From: Cellulomonas hominis
Lineage (GTDB): Bacteria > Actinomycetota > Actinomycetes > Actinomycetales > Cellulomonadaceae
NCBI RefSeq assembly: GCF_005239125.1
Contig: NZ_SZYE01000002.1
Location: forward strand, 1-64,000
Reading direction: 5' to 3'
DNA: 64,000 nt
Part shown: piece by piece, positions 33,336 through 42,046 of the stretch
How positions within the stretch are numbered: the stretch's first letter is position 1
Layout of the letters: every line of letters begins with the position of its first letter
Notes under the pieces: generated by a model
What the model was told of the DNA's origin: nothing
Seen by the model: the letters and a program-made list of their open reading frames with translations, nothing else
Databases searched by the model: none
Translations under genes and position numbers: made by a program

Positions 33336-33959
33336 GTGCGCAAGGGCAGGCCGAACGACCCGCGGCGACGGGACCGCATCCTGCGGGCCACGCTCGCCGT
33401 GATCGGCGACGAGGGCGTGCACGCGACGTCCTACCGCCGGGTCGCCGCGCGCGCCGAGGTCCCGCTCGGGTCGATGACCTACTACTTCGCGGACCTGGAG
33501 ACGCTGATCGTCAGCGCCTTCGAGACCCTGGGGGAGGGCTTGGAGCCGCGGTACGCCGGCCCGCTGCGTGACGCGCGGGACGAGCTCGAGGCGATCGAGG
33601 CGCTGGTGGCGGCCACCGGCGGCACGACCAGCCCGAGCCGGCACGACATCCGCCTGTACACGGAGATGTACCAGTACGCGGCGCGCAGTCAACGCGTGGC
33701 CGAGCTCGTCCGCACCTTCCAGGAGGACTCGCTGGAGGTGCTGCGCCGACACTTCTCGGACTCCGCGGCCCGCGCTGTCGACGCACTCATCTGGGGGTGG
33801 TGGACCTACCGCTCGTTCCACGACACGCCTCTGGACGAGACGATGGTCCGCCGCGCCTTCCGAGCGCTGGTCACCGACCTCGCCGACGACACCGGGACCG
33901 ATCCCGACGGCACGACGCCACGCGCCGGAGCGAGCACCACGCAGAGGGGACCGACATGA
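33336..33959 (+). CDS. TetR-family repressor
   Basis: 207 residues from GTG with AGGAG upstream. The HTH is TSYRRVAARAEVPLGSMTYYFADLE near residues 30-54, which is the PaaX/YbiH-like group with a MTYYF helix end. The stop overlaps the next gene's start (ATGA), so the repressor and a quinone oxidoreductase are translated together. The palindrome at 33294-33317 makes autorepression likely. Confidence 0.94.
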   Translation: MRKGRPNDPRRRDRILRATLAVIGDEGVHATSYRRVAARAEVPLGSMTYYFADLETLIVSAFETLGEGLEPRYAGPLRDARDELEAIEALVAATGGTTSPSRHDIRLYTEMYQYAARSQRVAELVRTFQEDSLEVLRRHFSDSAARAVDALIWGWWTYRSFHDTPLDETMVRRAFRALVTDLADDTGTDPDGTTPRAGASTTQRGPT

Positions 33960-34978
33960 GCGACACGATCACGACCCACCGCACCGCCCCGCCGACCATG
34001 CGCGCGGTCGTGGTCACCCGACCCGGGCACCTGGAGGCGTTGGAGGTCCGCGACGTGCCGACCCCCGGGCGTGAGCCGGGCTGGGTGCTGATCGCCGTGC
34101 GGGCGTTCGGGGTCAACGAGTCCGAGATCACCACGCGCAAGGGGGAGTCCGACGCCGACGTCACCTACCCCCGCATCCCGGGGATCGAGGGCGTCGGGGT
34201 GGTCGTCGACGCCGACCCGGACAGCGACCTGCGCCCCGGCCAGCAGGTGGCGACCATGATGGGCGGCATGGGCCGCTCCTTCGACGGGTCCTACGCCGAG
34301 TACGTCACCGTTCCCGCGGACCAGGTCATCCCGTTCGAGAGCGCGCTGCCCTGGGAGGCGCTCGGGGCACTGCCCGAGACGCTCCAGACCGCGTACGGGT
34401 CGCTCAGCACCGGCCTGGACCTCCAGGCCGGGCAGACCCTGCTCATCCGCGGCGGGACCTCCACGGTCGGGCTGGCCGCCGCCACCCTCGCCAAGGAGCT
34501 CGGCGCCACGGTCATCTCGACCACGAGGCACGCCTCCCGGCTCGACGCCCTCCGTGCCGTCGGTGTGGACCACCCGATCACCGACGACGGGAACATCGCC
34601 GGCACCGTGCGGGACATCGCCCCGTCCGGCGTCGACGCCGCGCTCGAGCTGGTGGGCTGCACCGCCCTTCCCGACACGCTGGCCTGCGTCCGGGTCCACG
34701 GGACCACGTGCTTCACCGGCGCACTCGGGGGAGCGTGGACGATCGCCGACTTCGACCCGTTCGCCATTCCCAAGGGCGTCCGTCTCACCAGCTACGCGGG
34801 CGACGCCCGCGACCTGCCGCCCGAGGTGCTCCAGCGCCAGCTCGAGGCGATCGCCGCAGGCCGCCTCACGTTGCCGGTCGCGCGCACCTACCGCGGGCTC
34901 GAGCAGGTCCCCGACGCCCACGCCGCGCTCGAGTCCGGGAGCACCACGGGGAAGCACGTCGTCGTCCTCGATCACTGA
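33956..34978 (+). CDS. MDR-family NADPH:quinone-oxidoreductase-like protein
   Basis: A 340-residue zinc-free medium-chain reductase: MRAVVVTRPGHLEALEVRDV, GVNESEITTRKG, the dinucleotide motif LLIRGGTSTVGLAAATLA, and C-terminal GLEQVPDAHAALESGSTTGKHV. No zinc-binding cysteines are present, which puts it with the quinone/enone reductases. It is coupled to the TetR gene by a 4-base overlap and preceded by AGAGGGGA. Confidence 0.93.
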   Translation: MSDTITTHRTAPPTMRAVVVTRPGHLEALEVRDVPTPGREPGWVLIAVRAFGVNESEITTRKGESDADVTYPRIPGIEGVGVVVDADPDSDLRPGQQVATMMGGMGRSFDGSYAEYVTVPADQVIPFESALPWEALGALPETLQTAYGSLSTGLDLQAGQTLLIRGGTSTVGLAAATLAKELGATVISTTRHASRLDALRAVGVDHPITDDGNIAGTVRDIAPSGVDAALELVGCTALPDTLACVRVHGTTCFTGALGGAWTIADFDPFAIPKGVRLTSYAGDARDLPPEVLQRQLEAIAAGRLTLPVARTYRGLEQVPDAHAALESGSTTGKHVVVLDH

Positions 34979-35157
34979 ACGCCGGCACCTCTGCGCCTCG
35001 CGATCGGTCGATCTACTAGGTCGCTGCCGACGCCGGGGCCTTGACGCCGGTCGCCGCAGCCGGGCTCACCAGACGCTCCGGTTCTCGCTCCGGTCCGTCG
35101 AGCTCGACGGCGGGCGCGTCACCGCTTGCTCGCGCTCGGAGGGCTCGGCCGGCGAGG

Positions 35158-35793
35158 TCAGGGCCGGGGCGCGGCCGGCGCGCACACGATGGCGGCGAGC
35201 TGGCCGAACGTCTCGTCGAGCAGTTCTGACAGGTCGCGTCCGGTGCCGGCCGCGAGGTCGTTCGCGGTGCGCATGCACGCGAACGCCGCTCCGACCGCCG
35301 CCGCCGGCGCCGGATCGGCGGGCTCCCACGGATGGCCGGCGGCCTGCGCACGTTCGCGCGCAGCGTCCACCAGCGCGCCCTGGATCGCATCCAGGCGGTG
35401 GAGGTAGGAGGCGCGCAGCGCGTCGTTGGACTGCACGATCCGCTCCATCGCGGCCATGCGCTGCGCCGTGGCGGGGTCCGTCGCGTAGTCGACGACACCG
35501 TCGAAGACCCGACGCAGCGAGTCCCACAGCGGCTCGTCGGCCGGGCGGGCGTGGAGGGCTTCGGCGAGCTGGTCGGCCATCGCGTCGTACTTGCCCAGGA
35601 CCAGGTCGTCCTTGGAGGCGAAGTAGCGGAAGAAGCTGCGGCGCGACATGCCCACAGCCGCCGCGATCTGGTCGACGGTCGTGCCCTCGTACCCCTGGGC
35701 GACGAACAGGTCCTGCGCCGCGTCGATCAGCTCGGCGCGCACCGCGCGGCGGGTCCGCTCCCGCAGCGGCGAGGTCGTCGGTTCCGTGGCCAT
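35158..35793 (-). CDS. TetR-family repressor
   Basis: A 211-residue TetR protein with HTH TTVDQIAAAVGMSRRSFFRYFASK near residues 38-61 and a helical C-terminal domain. It is divergent from an SDR that begins 87 bases away. The last gene before it on the plus strand converges on it with about 180 unassigned bases between. Confidence 0.94.
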   Translation of the reverse strand: MATEPTTSPLRERTRRAVRAELIDAAQDLFVAQGYEGTTVDQIAAAVGMSRRSFFRYFASKDDLVLGKYDAMADQLAEALHARPADEPLWDSLRRVFDGVVDYATDPATAQRMAAMERIVQSNDALRASYLHRLDAIQGALVDAARERAQAAGHPWEPADPAPAAAVGAAFACMRTANDLAAGTGRDLSELLDETFGQLAAIVCAPAAPRP

Positions 35794-35821
35794 GCGCTGA
35801 ACCTACCACCGGTTGCACATC

Positions 35822-35860
35822 TGACACCGAGTGCCATAGCGTGCGCCAAGTGACACGCAC
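35822..35860. promoter_or_regulatory. TetR operator candidates
   Basis: TGACAC-CGA-GTGCCA (35822-35836) is symmetric except for one pair, and GTGCG-N10-CGCAC (35841-35860), which contains a second TGACAC, follows before the SDR start. The region lies between divergent TetR and SDR genes. This is weaker than the other operators in the window. Confidence 0.4.
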
Positions 35861-35879
35861 CGCTCTGGAGGAGGCTCAC

Positions 35880-36698
35880 ATGTCGAAGGTCTGGTTCATC
35901 ACCGGTACGAGCCGCGGGTTCGGCCGGGAGTTCGCCGTCGCCGCTCTGGGACGCGGCGACCGAGTGGTCGCGACGGCCCGGGACGCGGCATCGCTGGACG
36001 ACCTGGCGGGGGAGTACGGCGACGCGGTCCTGCCGCTCGCGCTGGACGTGACGGACCGGGACGCGGCCTTCGCCTCGGTGGCCGCTGCGGTCGAGCGGTT
36101 CGGGCGCCTGGACGTCGTCGTGAACAACGCCGGCTACGGGCTGTTCGGCGCGGTCGAGGAGATCACGCCGGAGCAGCTGCGTGACCAGCTCGAGGTCAAC
36201 CTGTTCGGCGTCCTGCACGTCACCCAGGCGGTCCTGCCGGTGCTGCGGGAGCAGGGGAGCGGCCACATCGTGCAGATCTCCACGATCGGCGGTGTCGCGG
36301 CCTTCCCGAACCTCGGCGGGTACCACGCCTCGAAGTGGGCGCTGGAGGGGCTGACCGAGTCGCTGGCGCAGGAGGTCGCCGGGTTCGGCATCAAGGTCAC
36401 CCTGGTCGAGCCCGGCGGCTTCGCCACCGACTGGGCCGGCAGCAGCGCGACGCACGCGACTCCGCTGCCCGCCTACGACGGGCTGCGTGAGGCGATGGCG
36501 TCCAGGCGCGGGTCCAGCGTCCCGGGCGACCCCACCGCGACCGGGCCGGCACTGCTCCAGGTGGTCGACGCCGAGCAGCCGCCGCTGCGGGTGTTCTTCG
36601 GCGCCATGCCGACGCAGATGATCCCGGGCCTGTACCAGTCCCGCCTGGACACCTGGGAGCAGTGGAAGGACGTCTCCGTCGCGGCCGACGGCCACTGA
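35880..36698 (+). CDS. SDR-family oxidoreductase
   Basis: A 272-residue classical SDR: VWFITGTSRGFGREFAVAAL, NNAG in VVVNNAGYGLFG, Ser in IVQISTIGGVA, YHASK (Tyr-x-x-x-Lys) near residue 155, and EPGGFATDWAG. This is the oxidoreductase group with a TGTSRGFG entry. GGAGGAGG precedes the ATG. It is probably repressed by the divergent TetR protein, and is paralogous to the SDR at 37013. Confidence 0.94.
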   Translation: MSKVWFITGTSRGFGREFAVAALGRGDRVVATARDAASLDDLAGEYGDAVLPLALDVTDRDAAFASVAAAVERFGRLDVVVNNAGYGLFGAVEEITPEQLRDQLEVNLFGVLHVTQAVLPVLREQGSGHIVQISTIGGVAAFPNLGGYHASKWALEGLTESLAQEVAGFGIKVTLVEPGGFATDWAGSSATHATPLPAYDGLREAMASRRGSSVPGDPTATGPALLQVVDAEQPPLRVFFGAMPTQMIPGLYQSRLDTWEQWKDVSVAADGH

Positions 36699-36713
36699 CC
36701 CCACCCAGCCCCT

Positions 36714-36747
36714 CGGGCCGGCGACCGCACGCGCGGTTGCCGGCCCG
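36714..36747. terminator. 15-bp hairpin terminator
   Basis: The arms 36714-36728 and 36733-36747 pair over 15 bp with a single G-T wobble and the loop ACGC. It lies 16 bases after the SDR stop. Confidence 0.75.
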
Positions 36748-37012
36748 CGGCAGCTCCATCGCGCTCGCTACTGCCACCTCGGCGCACGGACAACAGCGCC
36801 GTGGTCGGACGGGGTGATCCGAGGAGCGGGTCAGCGCCGGCCGGTGCCCGAGAGCTGCATCGGCCGGCGCCGGGGCTCGCCGCTGCTCGGTGAGCTCGTC
36901 GACCTGGGTGGCGAGCGACTGCTGGAGGACGGTGGGTGGACGAATTCCCTGGGGTCAGCCGCCCACCGCGGTCACGTCGACGACCTCCGCGGACGATGGC
37001 CGGCGCGGTCCC
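36748..37012. other. unassigned intergenic DNA
   Basis: Between a terminator and the end of the convergent SDR gene I see no start with a ribosome site and no protein-like frame. Short translations such as LLGELVDLGGERLLEDGG appear in one frame but lead nowhere. Confidence 0.4.
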
Positions 37013-37867
37013 TCAGCGCGCCTTGTCGGTCGTCAGCGCCAGGTCCCGGGCTGCTGCGACGTCGGACGCCAGGGCCGTGGCCCGCTCCGCGGCCATCGCC
37101 GAGGAGTCCGAGCCGAGCTGCTGGCGCAGCGGCCCGTCCGCACGGGCCGCGATCAACGCGATCGCACGAGCTGCTCTGACGGGGTCACCGGGCTGGGTGC
37201 CCGGCATCGCGCGGTGCTGCTCGATCATCGAGGCGATGGCCGGGTACGCGTCGCCCGTGTCTGCGGCGACCTCGAGCGAGCTCGCCCGGAGGAAGTCCGT
37301 GTCGAAGTACCCGGGCTCGACGATCGTGACGCGGATGCCGTGGTCCGCGACCTCGCCGGCCAGCGACTCCGTGAGCCCCTCGACGGCGAACTTCGCGGCG
37401 CAGTACAGGCCCCAGCCCGGGAAGGCCAGGAGCCCCAGGATCGAGGACACGGTGATCACGTGCCCGGACCCGGCAGCGCGCATGCCCGGCAGCACCTCGC
37501 GCAGGACGTTCCAGGTGCCTGCGACCTGGACGTCGAGCATGCGGCGCACGTCGGCGTCGCTCGTGTCCTCGACCGCGCCCAGGTAGCCGTAGCCCGCGTT
37601 GTTGACCACGACGTCGATGGCGCCGAACCGCGTGGTCGCCTCCGACACCGCGGTGCGCACGGAGTCCGGGTCGGTGAGGTCGACCTCGAGCGCCAGGAGG
37701 CCCCCGGTCGGGACGCCGTCGAGCGCGGCGAGCAGTCGCTCGGTCGAGCGGGTCGTGGCTGCCACGCGGTCGCCCCGGCCGAGGAGATGGCGGACCAGGG
37801 CGAGGCCGAGGCCCCGGGAGGTCCCGGTGATGAACCAGGTCGCGGCGCTGTCGGTGGGGGATGTCAT
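37013..37867 (-). CDS. SDR-family oxidoreductase
   Basis: A 284-residue classical SDR: TWFITGTSRGLGLALVRHLL, NNAG in VVVNNAGYGYLG, Ser in ITVSSILGLLA, YCAAK (Tyr-x-x-x-Lys) near residue 158, and EPGYFDTDFL. It starts 147 bases from a divergent XRE/MmyB-like regulator, with an inverted repeat between. A similar SDR/XRE unit occurs at 39624-41325. Confidence 0.94.
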   Translation of the reverse strand: MTSPTDSAATWFITGTSRGLGLALVRHLLGRGDRVAATTRSTERLLAALDGVPTGGLLALEVDLTDPDSVRTAVSEATTRFGAIDVVVNNAGYGYLGAVEDTSDADVRRMLDVQVAGTWNVLREVLPGMRAAGSGHVITVSSILGLLAFPGWGLYCAAKFAVEGLTESLAGEVADHGIRVTIVEPGYFDTDFLRASSLEVAADTGDAYPAIASMIEQHRAMPGTQPGDPVRAARAIALIAARADGPLRQQLGSDSSAMAAERATALASDVAAARDLALTTDKAR

Positions 37868-37920
37868 GGGAGTTCCTCTCTCGTCGGTTCCTCCAGCCTC
37901 CGGTGGTCGGCGGGGCCGTG

Positions 37921-37948
37921 GGGCCGCACAATCGGCCGTGTGCGGCCC
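37921..37948. promoter_or_regulatory. inverted repeat between SDR and XRE genes
   Basis: GGGCCGCACA (37921-37930) and TGTGCGGCCC (37939-37948) are exact inverted copies with an 8-base gap. It lies between the divergent SDR and XRE regulator starts and is a candidate operator. Confidence 0.55.
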
Positions 37949-38014
37949 AGGAGGCGCGCGCCTAGGACGCGCAGGGCCAGGCGCGACGACAACGTGGTGC
38001 GAGACGATCGAGCA

Positions 38015-38875
38015 GTGGCCGACGTCAACCGCGAACTCGCCGACTTCCTGCGCCGCGCGCGCGGCCAGGCCGACCGGTCCCGGGCGGGCCTCCCCCCGGA
38101 CGATCGGGTGCGCCGCGTGCCGGGCCTCCGGCGGGAGGAGGTCGCTGCGCTCGCCCGCGTGTCGACGGACTACTACACGAGGCTCGAGCAGGGACGGCGG
38201 ATCGTCCCGTCGGCAGGCGTCGTGGCGGCGATCGCGACGGCCCTGGACCTGGACGACGCAGGACGCGCGCACCTGACCCACCTGATCGGCGCGGCTCCGC
38301 GCCCGTCCCGACGGCCCGTCCGTGCGCAGAGCGCTCGCAGGGGGCTGCATCAGCTCCTCGACGCTCTCGACGGCGTCCCGGCGCTGCTGCTGGGACGACG
38401 TACGGACGTGCTCGCGGCCAACAGGCTCGCCCGCGCCCTGCTGGCCGACTTCGACGCGATGCCCGCTCGGGACCGGAACTACGCGCGGTGGATGTTCCTC
38501 GATCCCGAAGCGCGCGAGCGCCTCGTCGACTGGGATGCGCAGGCCCGGACCGTCGTGGAGAACCTCCGCCTCGAAGCGGGTCGCGACCCCGACGACCCGG
38601 CGACACAGGCGCTCGTCGGCGCCCTGACCATCGCCAGCCCGGACTTCGCCCGGTGGTGGGAGGAGCACCGCGTCCACCAGCGCACGTTCGGCGACAAGCG
38701 GTTCCGGCATCCTGTGGCCGGTGACCTCACCCTGCAGTACGAGACGCTGACCAACCCGGGCGACCCGGAGCAGGTGCTGTTCCTGTTCACCGCCGAACCC
38801 GGGTCACCGTCGCGCCAGGCGCTCGACCTGTTGACGAGCTGGACGGTGGAGCGGGCCGGGCACCCGTCCGCCTGA
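38015..38875 (+). CDS. XRE-family regulator with MmyB-like ligand domain
   Basis: 286 residues from GTG. The HTH (residues about 10-80) contains VPGLRREEVAALARVSTDYYTRLEQGR; the C-terminal MmyB-like domain has LDALDGVPALLLGRRTDVLAANRLARALL and FGDKRFRHPVAGDLTLQYETL. MmyB-like regulators are usually divergent from an SDR or dehydrogenase and seem to sense a ligand; the Streptomyces example controls methylenomycin genes. The partner here is the divergent SDR at 37013. Confidence 0.94.
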   Translation: MADVNRELADFLRRARGQADRSRAGLPPDDRVRRVPGLRREEVAALARVSTDYYTRLEQGRRIVPSAGVVAAIATALDLDDAGRAHLTHLIGAAPRPSRRPVRAQSARRGLHQLLDALDGVPALLLGRRTDVLAANRLARALLADFDAMPARDRNYARWMFLDPEARERLVDWDAQARTVVENLRLEAGRDPDDPATQALVGALTIASPDFARWWEEHRVHQRTFGDKRFRHPVAGDLTLQYETLTNPGDPEQVLFLFTAEPGSPSRQALDLLTSWTVERAGHPSA

Positions 38876-39137
38876 CACCGCCGCTCCCGGACCAGGTCGG
38901 TCCCCCCGGCCTCCTGCGCGCGAGCGAGCTGAGTCGAGCGCGCCGGATCGGTAGAGGTGCAGGTCAGGAGATACGCAGGCCAGTACTGGCACCGCTGCCG
39001 ATCAGGATCGGGCGTACTCGCCGGACGACGGTCTCCTGCGAGGACGATCGAGCTACTCGGCGACCGAACCCCGGACCTCGGCGGCGCTCGTCCGTTAGCG
39101 TGCCGAGAGCTCGGGCACCGGCCCGGCAAGACGGGGG

Positions 39138-39416
39138 GTGGTGTCGGTGGCGCAGGGGCAGGTGGCACGGGTTCGACTCCGGGCAGCGGCGCAGGTCATC
39201 GCCGTGCTGGCCCTCGTGCTCACCGTCGCCGACGGGTTCCGGTGGGGGAATCGCTGGTACGTGGCCACTCAGTTCGCCCAGTCCGACGTGGACTCGGGTA
39301 ACGCGATGGTCGCGCACGCGCACGAGGCGCTGGTCCGCGGGCTCGCGCTGCTTCTGGTGGCGGCCGTCGCCGCGGTGATCGGGTGGCGAGTGCGCGTCGT
39401 CGTCGTGCACCGCTGA
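39138..39416 (+). CDS. small membrane protein (hypothetical)
   Basis: 92 residues from GTG. Helix 1 is AAAQVIAVLALVLTVADGF, a 30-residue loop with several acidic residues and W/Y follows, and helix 2 is LVRGLALLLVAAVAAVIGW; the protein ends in a basic tail. The composition is coding-like. No family is recognised. TTAGCGT lies about 40 bases upstream as a possible -10. Start codons at 39141 and 39147 are alternatives. Confidence 0.5.
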   Translation: MVSVAQGQVARVRLRAAAQVIAVLALVLTVADGFRWGNRWYVATQFAQSDVDSGNAMVAHAHEALVRGLALLLVAAVAAVIGWRVRVVVVHR

Positions 39417-39623
39417 CCCGGGCGCGCGTGATCCGCCGATGCCGAACGCTGGCTCGCGTCCGCCGAAGCGCGGCGAGGTCGGACAGCGCAGCATGGCGAA
39501 ACCGCAGGTCAGCACGATATGCCGGGGTCTGCTGGCACCTCATGCGCTGCAGCACGTCGTCGGGGGAGACGCGCGTGGTCGTCGTCAGCCTCATGCCCGG
39601 GGCCGACCCCGCCGCACCCGTCC

Positions 39624-40364
39624 TCAGCGGCCGGGGAGGCTCGCCAGCGCCTGCGAGCGCCGCGCGACCAGCTCGGCGTACGTGCCGTCGCGCTCCGCCC
39701 ACCGGTGCTGCAGCACGCCCTGCACGAGGATCTCGGCGGGCGTGGGGTCCTGGGCGAGCAGCCCGAGGGCCTCGTCGAGGAACGCGTCGAGCGGCAGGGC
39801 CGCCGGGTTGACCTTCTCCTGGCCGGCCGTCGCGACGGCCGGCGGCACGAGCTCGGTGACCTCGACGCCGGTGCCGGCGAGCTGCGCGCGCAGCGCCTCG
39901 GTGTAGGCGTGCACGCCGGCCTTGGACCCCGCGTACGTCGGCATCGAGGGGAACGGCAGGAACGCGATGCCCGAGCTCACCGTGACGATAGCGCCGCCGC
40001 CGCGGCCCACCAGGTGCGGCGTGAAGGCGTCGACGACCCGGATCGTCCCGAGCAGGTTGGTCGCCACCGTCGTCTCGGCGGCCGGGTAGTGCGCGGGGTC
40101 GCGCAGGTCCTCGACCAGCATCACGCCGGCCATCGCGACGACGAGGTCGAGGTCCGGGTGCGCGGCCAGCACGGCGTCACGGGCGCGGAGCACGGAAGCG
40201 GCGTCGGTGACGTCGACCTGCACGGTCTCCAGGTCGTCGACCCGTCCGGTGCTGCGGCCGCCGACGACGACGGTGCTGCCGGCCGCGGCGAGCCGCCGCG
40301 CGAGGCCGAGCCCGATCCCTGACGTGCCGCCGACGACGAGGGCGGTGCGGTGGGTGAGGTCCAT
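39624..40364 (-). CDS. SDR-family oxidoreductase, DltE-like
   Basis: A 246-residue classical SDR: TALVVGGTSGIGLGLARRLA, the family NNAG replaced by VAMAGVML, Ser in VTVSSGIAFL, YAGSK (Tyr-x-x-x-Lys) near residue 145, and PPAVATAG. The VPP motif and length fit the DltE-like subgroup. It is divergent from an XRE/MmyB-like regulator with a 21-bp dyad between. Confidence 0.92.
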   Translation of the reverse strand: MDLTHRTALVVGGTSGIGLGLARRLAAAGSTVVVGGRSTGRVDDLETVQVDVTDAASVLRARDAVLAAHPDLDLVVAMAGVMLVEDLRDPAHYPAAETTVATNLLGTIRVVDAFTPHLVGRGGGAIVTVSSGIAFLPFPSMPTYAGSKAGVHAYTEALRAQLAGTGVEVTELVPPAVATAGQEKVNPAALPLDAFLDEALGLLAQDPTPAEILVQGVLQHRWAERDGTYAELVARRSQALASLPGR

Positions 40365-40440
40365 GGGAGGTCCTTCTTCCTGTACGGGTTGTGGTGCTGC
40401 CAGGCTGCCGGTGCCCCGCAGCCGGTGGGTCCGCCCCGTC

Positions 40441-40491
40441 GGTCCTGGGAGTGGCAGGACCACCCCTCCGGGGCCGTCGCCCGCCTACCGT
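40441..40491. promoter_or_regulatory. XRE operator candidate and leaderless promoter
   Basis: GGTCCTG-N7-CAGGACC (40441-40461) is perfectly symmetric. TACCGT (40486-40491) ends six bases before the GTG of the XRE gene, the leaderless layout seen repeatedly in this window. Confidence 0.6.
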
Positions 40492-40497
40492 GGCCCG

Positions 40498-41325
40498 GTG
40501 AGCGGAGACGACGGGACGAACCGGCTGGGCGCGTACCTGCGCGCCCGGCGCGCGCTCGTCACCCCCGAGCAGGCCGGCATTCCTGGCGGCGCGAACCGCC
40601 GCGTGGCGGGCCTGCGGCGCGAGGAGGTGGCGCTGCTGGCCGGCATCAGCGCCGACTACTACCTGCGCCTCGAGCAGGGGCGGGACCGGAACCCGTCGGT
40701 CCAGGTGCTGGACGCACTGGCCCGGGTGCTCCGGCTCGACGAGGTGGAGTCGGCGTATCTGCAGGACCTGGCCGCGCCACGACCCCGCGGGCGGGCGCGG
40801 CGCCCGACCGGCGAGCGGGTCCCGGGGCGCCTGCACCACCTGCTCGCGGCGCTGGACGTGCCCGCGTTCATCGAGGGCCGGACGTTCGACGTGCTCGCGG
40901 CCAACTCGCTCGCCCAGGCGTTCTCGCCGCGGCTGCGGGTGGGCGAGAACCGGCTGCGGTCCCTGCTGCTCGACCCCGAGGAGCGGGCGTTCCACGACGA
41001 CTGGGAGGGCGCGGTCGCCGGCTTCGTCGCGGCCTTCCGGCAGAGCGCCGGGGACGGCGCCGACGACCCGCGCACGGTGGAGCTGGTGGGCGAGCTCTCG
41101 CTGGCGAGCGCCCGGTTCCGGACGCTGTGGGCGCGGCAGGACGTGCGCCGCCTCGCGGGCGGGACCACGGTGGTGCACCACCCCGTCGTCGGCGAGCTGA
41201 CGCTCCACCGGGACAAGCTGCCGGTCGACGGGGTGGTGCTCGTCGTGTACTACGCGGACGAGGGCAGCCCGAGCGCCGACCGGCTGCGCCTGCTCGGGGC
41301 GCTCGGCGCGCCCGCGCGAGGCTGA
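40498..41325 (+). CDS. XRE-family regulator with MmyB-like ligand domain
   Basis: 275 residues from GTG. The HTH has VAGLRREEVALLAGISADYYLRLEQGR, and the MmyB-like domain has LLAALDVPAFIEGRTFDVLAANSLAQAF and HPVVGELTLHRDKLPV. It is paralogous to the regulator at 38015 and is in the same divergent arrangement with an SDR. The transcript is probably leaderless. Confidence 0.95.
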   Translation: MSGDDGTNRLGAYLRARRALVTPEQAGIPGGANRRVAGLRREEVALLAGISADYYLRLEQGRDRNPSVQVLDALARVLRLDEVESAYLQDLAAPRPRGRARRPTGERVPGRLHHLLAALDVPAFIEGRTFDVLAANSLAQAFSPRLRVGENRLRSLLLDPEERAFHDDWEGAVAGFVAAFRQSAGDGADDPRTVELVGELSLASARFRTLWARQDVRRLAGGTTVVHHPVVGELTLHRDKLPVDGVVLVVYYADEGSPSADRLRLLGALGAPARG

Positions 41326-41485
41326 GCGGACCGGGGACGTGGTCGGGCGCGGAGTTCGTGGTCGGCCGTCGCGGCACATCCGGTAGCCGATCCCACCGTC
41401 GACCCCGCCGACGTGTCGGTGCCCTACTGGCGTCTCTGCGTATCAAGGTCGGGCGTACTGAGAGGTCGGGCTCGCCCTCGCGTGG

Positions 41486-41923
41486 TCAGCGTTCCGTGGT
41501 GGTGGTCGCAGCACGCCGAGCCGCGACCTCGTCCATGTGCGCCTGTGCCCAGATCCGGAGGGGCCTCACCGTTCGATGCAGGGACAGCCCCAGGTCGGTC
41601 AGCTCGTAGGCGACCGTCACCGGAACGGTGGGAGTCACCGTCCGCGTGACGAGCCCGTCGGCTTCCAGGCCGCGGAGCGTCTGGGTCAGCATCTTCTGGC
41701 TCACCCCCGCGAGGAGGCGGGAGAGCTCGGAGTAGCGCATCGACACCGGCCCGCCCGCCGGCGCGTCCGGCCCCCCAGCACTGTCCCCGGCGAGCCCGCA
41801 CAGCACGAGGGTGACCCACTTGTCGGAGATCCGGTCCAGCAGCTGCCGGCTCGGGCATCCCGCGAGGAACGCGTTGTACTGCACCTTGGCCTGAGCCCGC
41901 GCCTGCGCTGCCGTCGTGGTCAT
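41486..41923 (-). CDS. HxlR-family transcriptional regulator
   Basis: A 145-residue winged helix: LDRISDKWVTLVLCGLAGD, an unusual insertion SAGGPDAPAGGP, SMRYSELSRLLAGVSQKMLTQTLRGLEADGL and VAYELTDLGLSL. C23 in FLAGCPSRQLL is at the position of the redox-sensitive cysteine of HypR/YodB-type proteins. It is divergent from an aldo/keto reductase, with the dyad GCACTT-TG-AAGTGC 27 bases from its start. Confidence 0.93.
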   Translation of the reverse strand: MTTTAAQARAQAKVQYNAFLAGCPSRQLLDRISDKWVTLVLCGLAGDSAGGPDAPAGGPVSMRYSELSRLLAGVSQKMLTQTLRGLEADGLVTRTVTPTVPVTVAYELTDLGLSLHRTVRPLRIWAQAHMDEVAARRAATTTTER

Positions 41924-41949
41924 CGAGCCTCCGCTGTTCGGTGAGTAAC

Positions 41950-41963
41950 GCACTTTGAAGTGC
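41950..41963. promoter_or_regulatory. HxlR operator candidate
   Basis: GCACTT-TG-AAGTGC is a perfect 14-bp dyad between the divergent HxlR and aldo/keto reductase genes. Confidence 0.65.
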
Positions 41964-42046
41964 CTACTTCCTGATGGAGAGCACTGTTGCCAGTCTGACT
42001 CACGGCGCCAGCTCGGCGCCAGACCGACGACAGGAACGGCAGCATC

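Noticed and set aside
34979-35157. A short coding relic (LRFSLRSVELDGGRVTA in one frame)
   Set aside because: Too short, no start or partner segment, and no family recognised.
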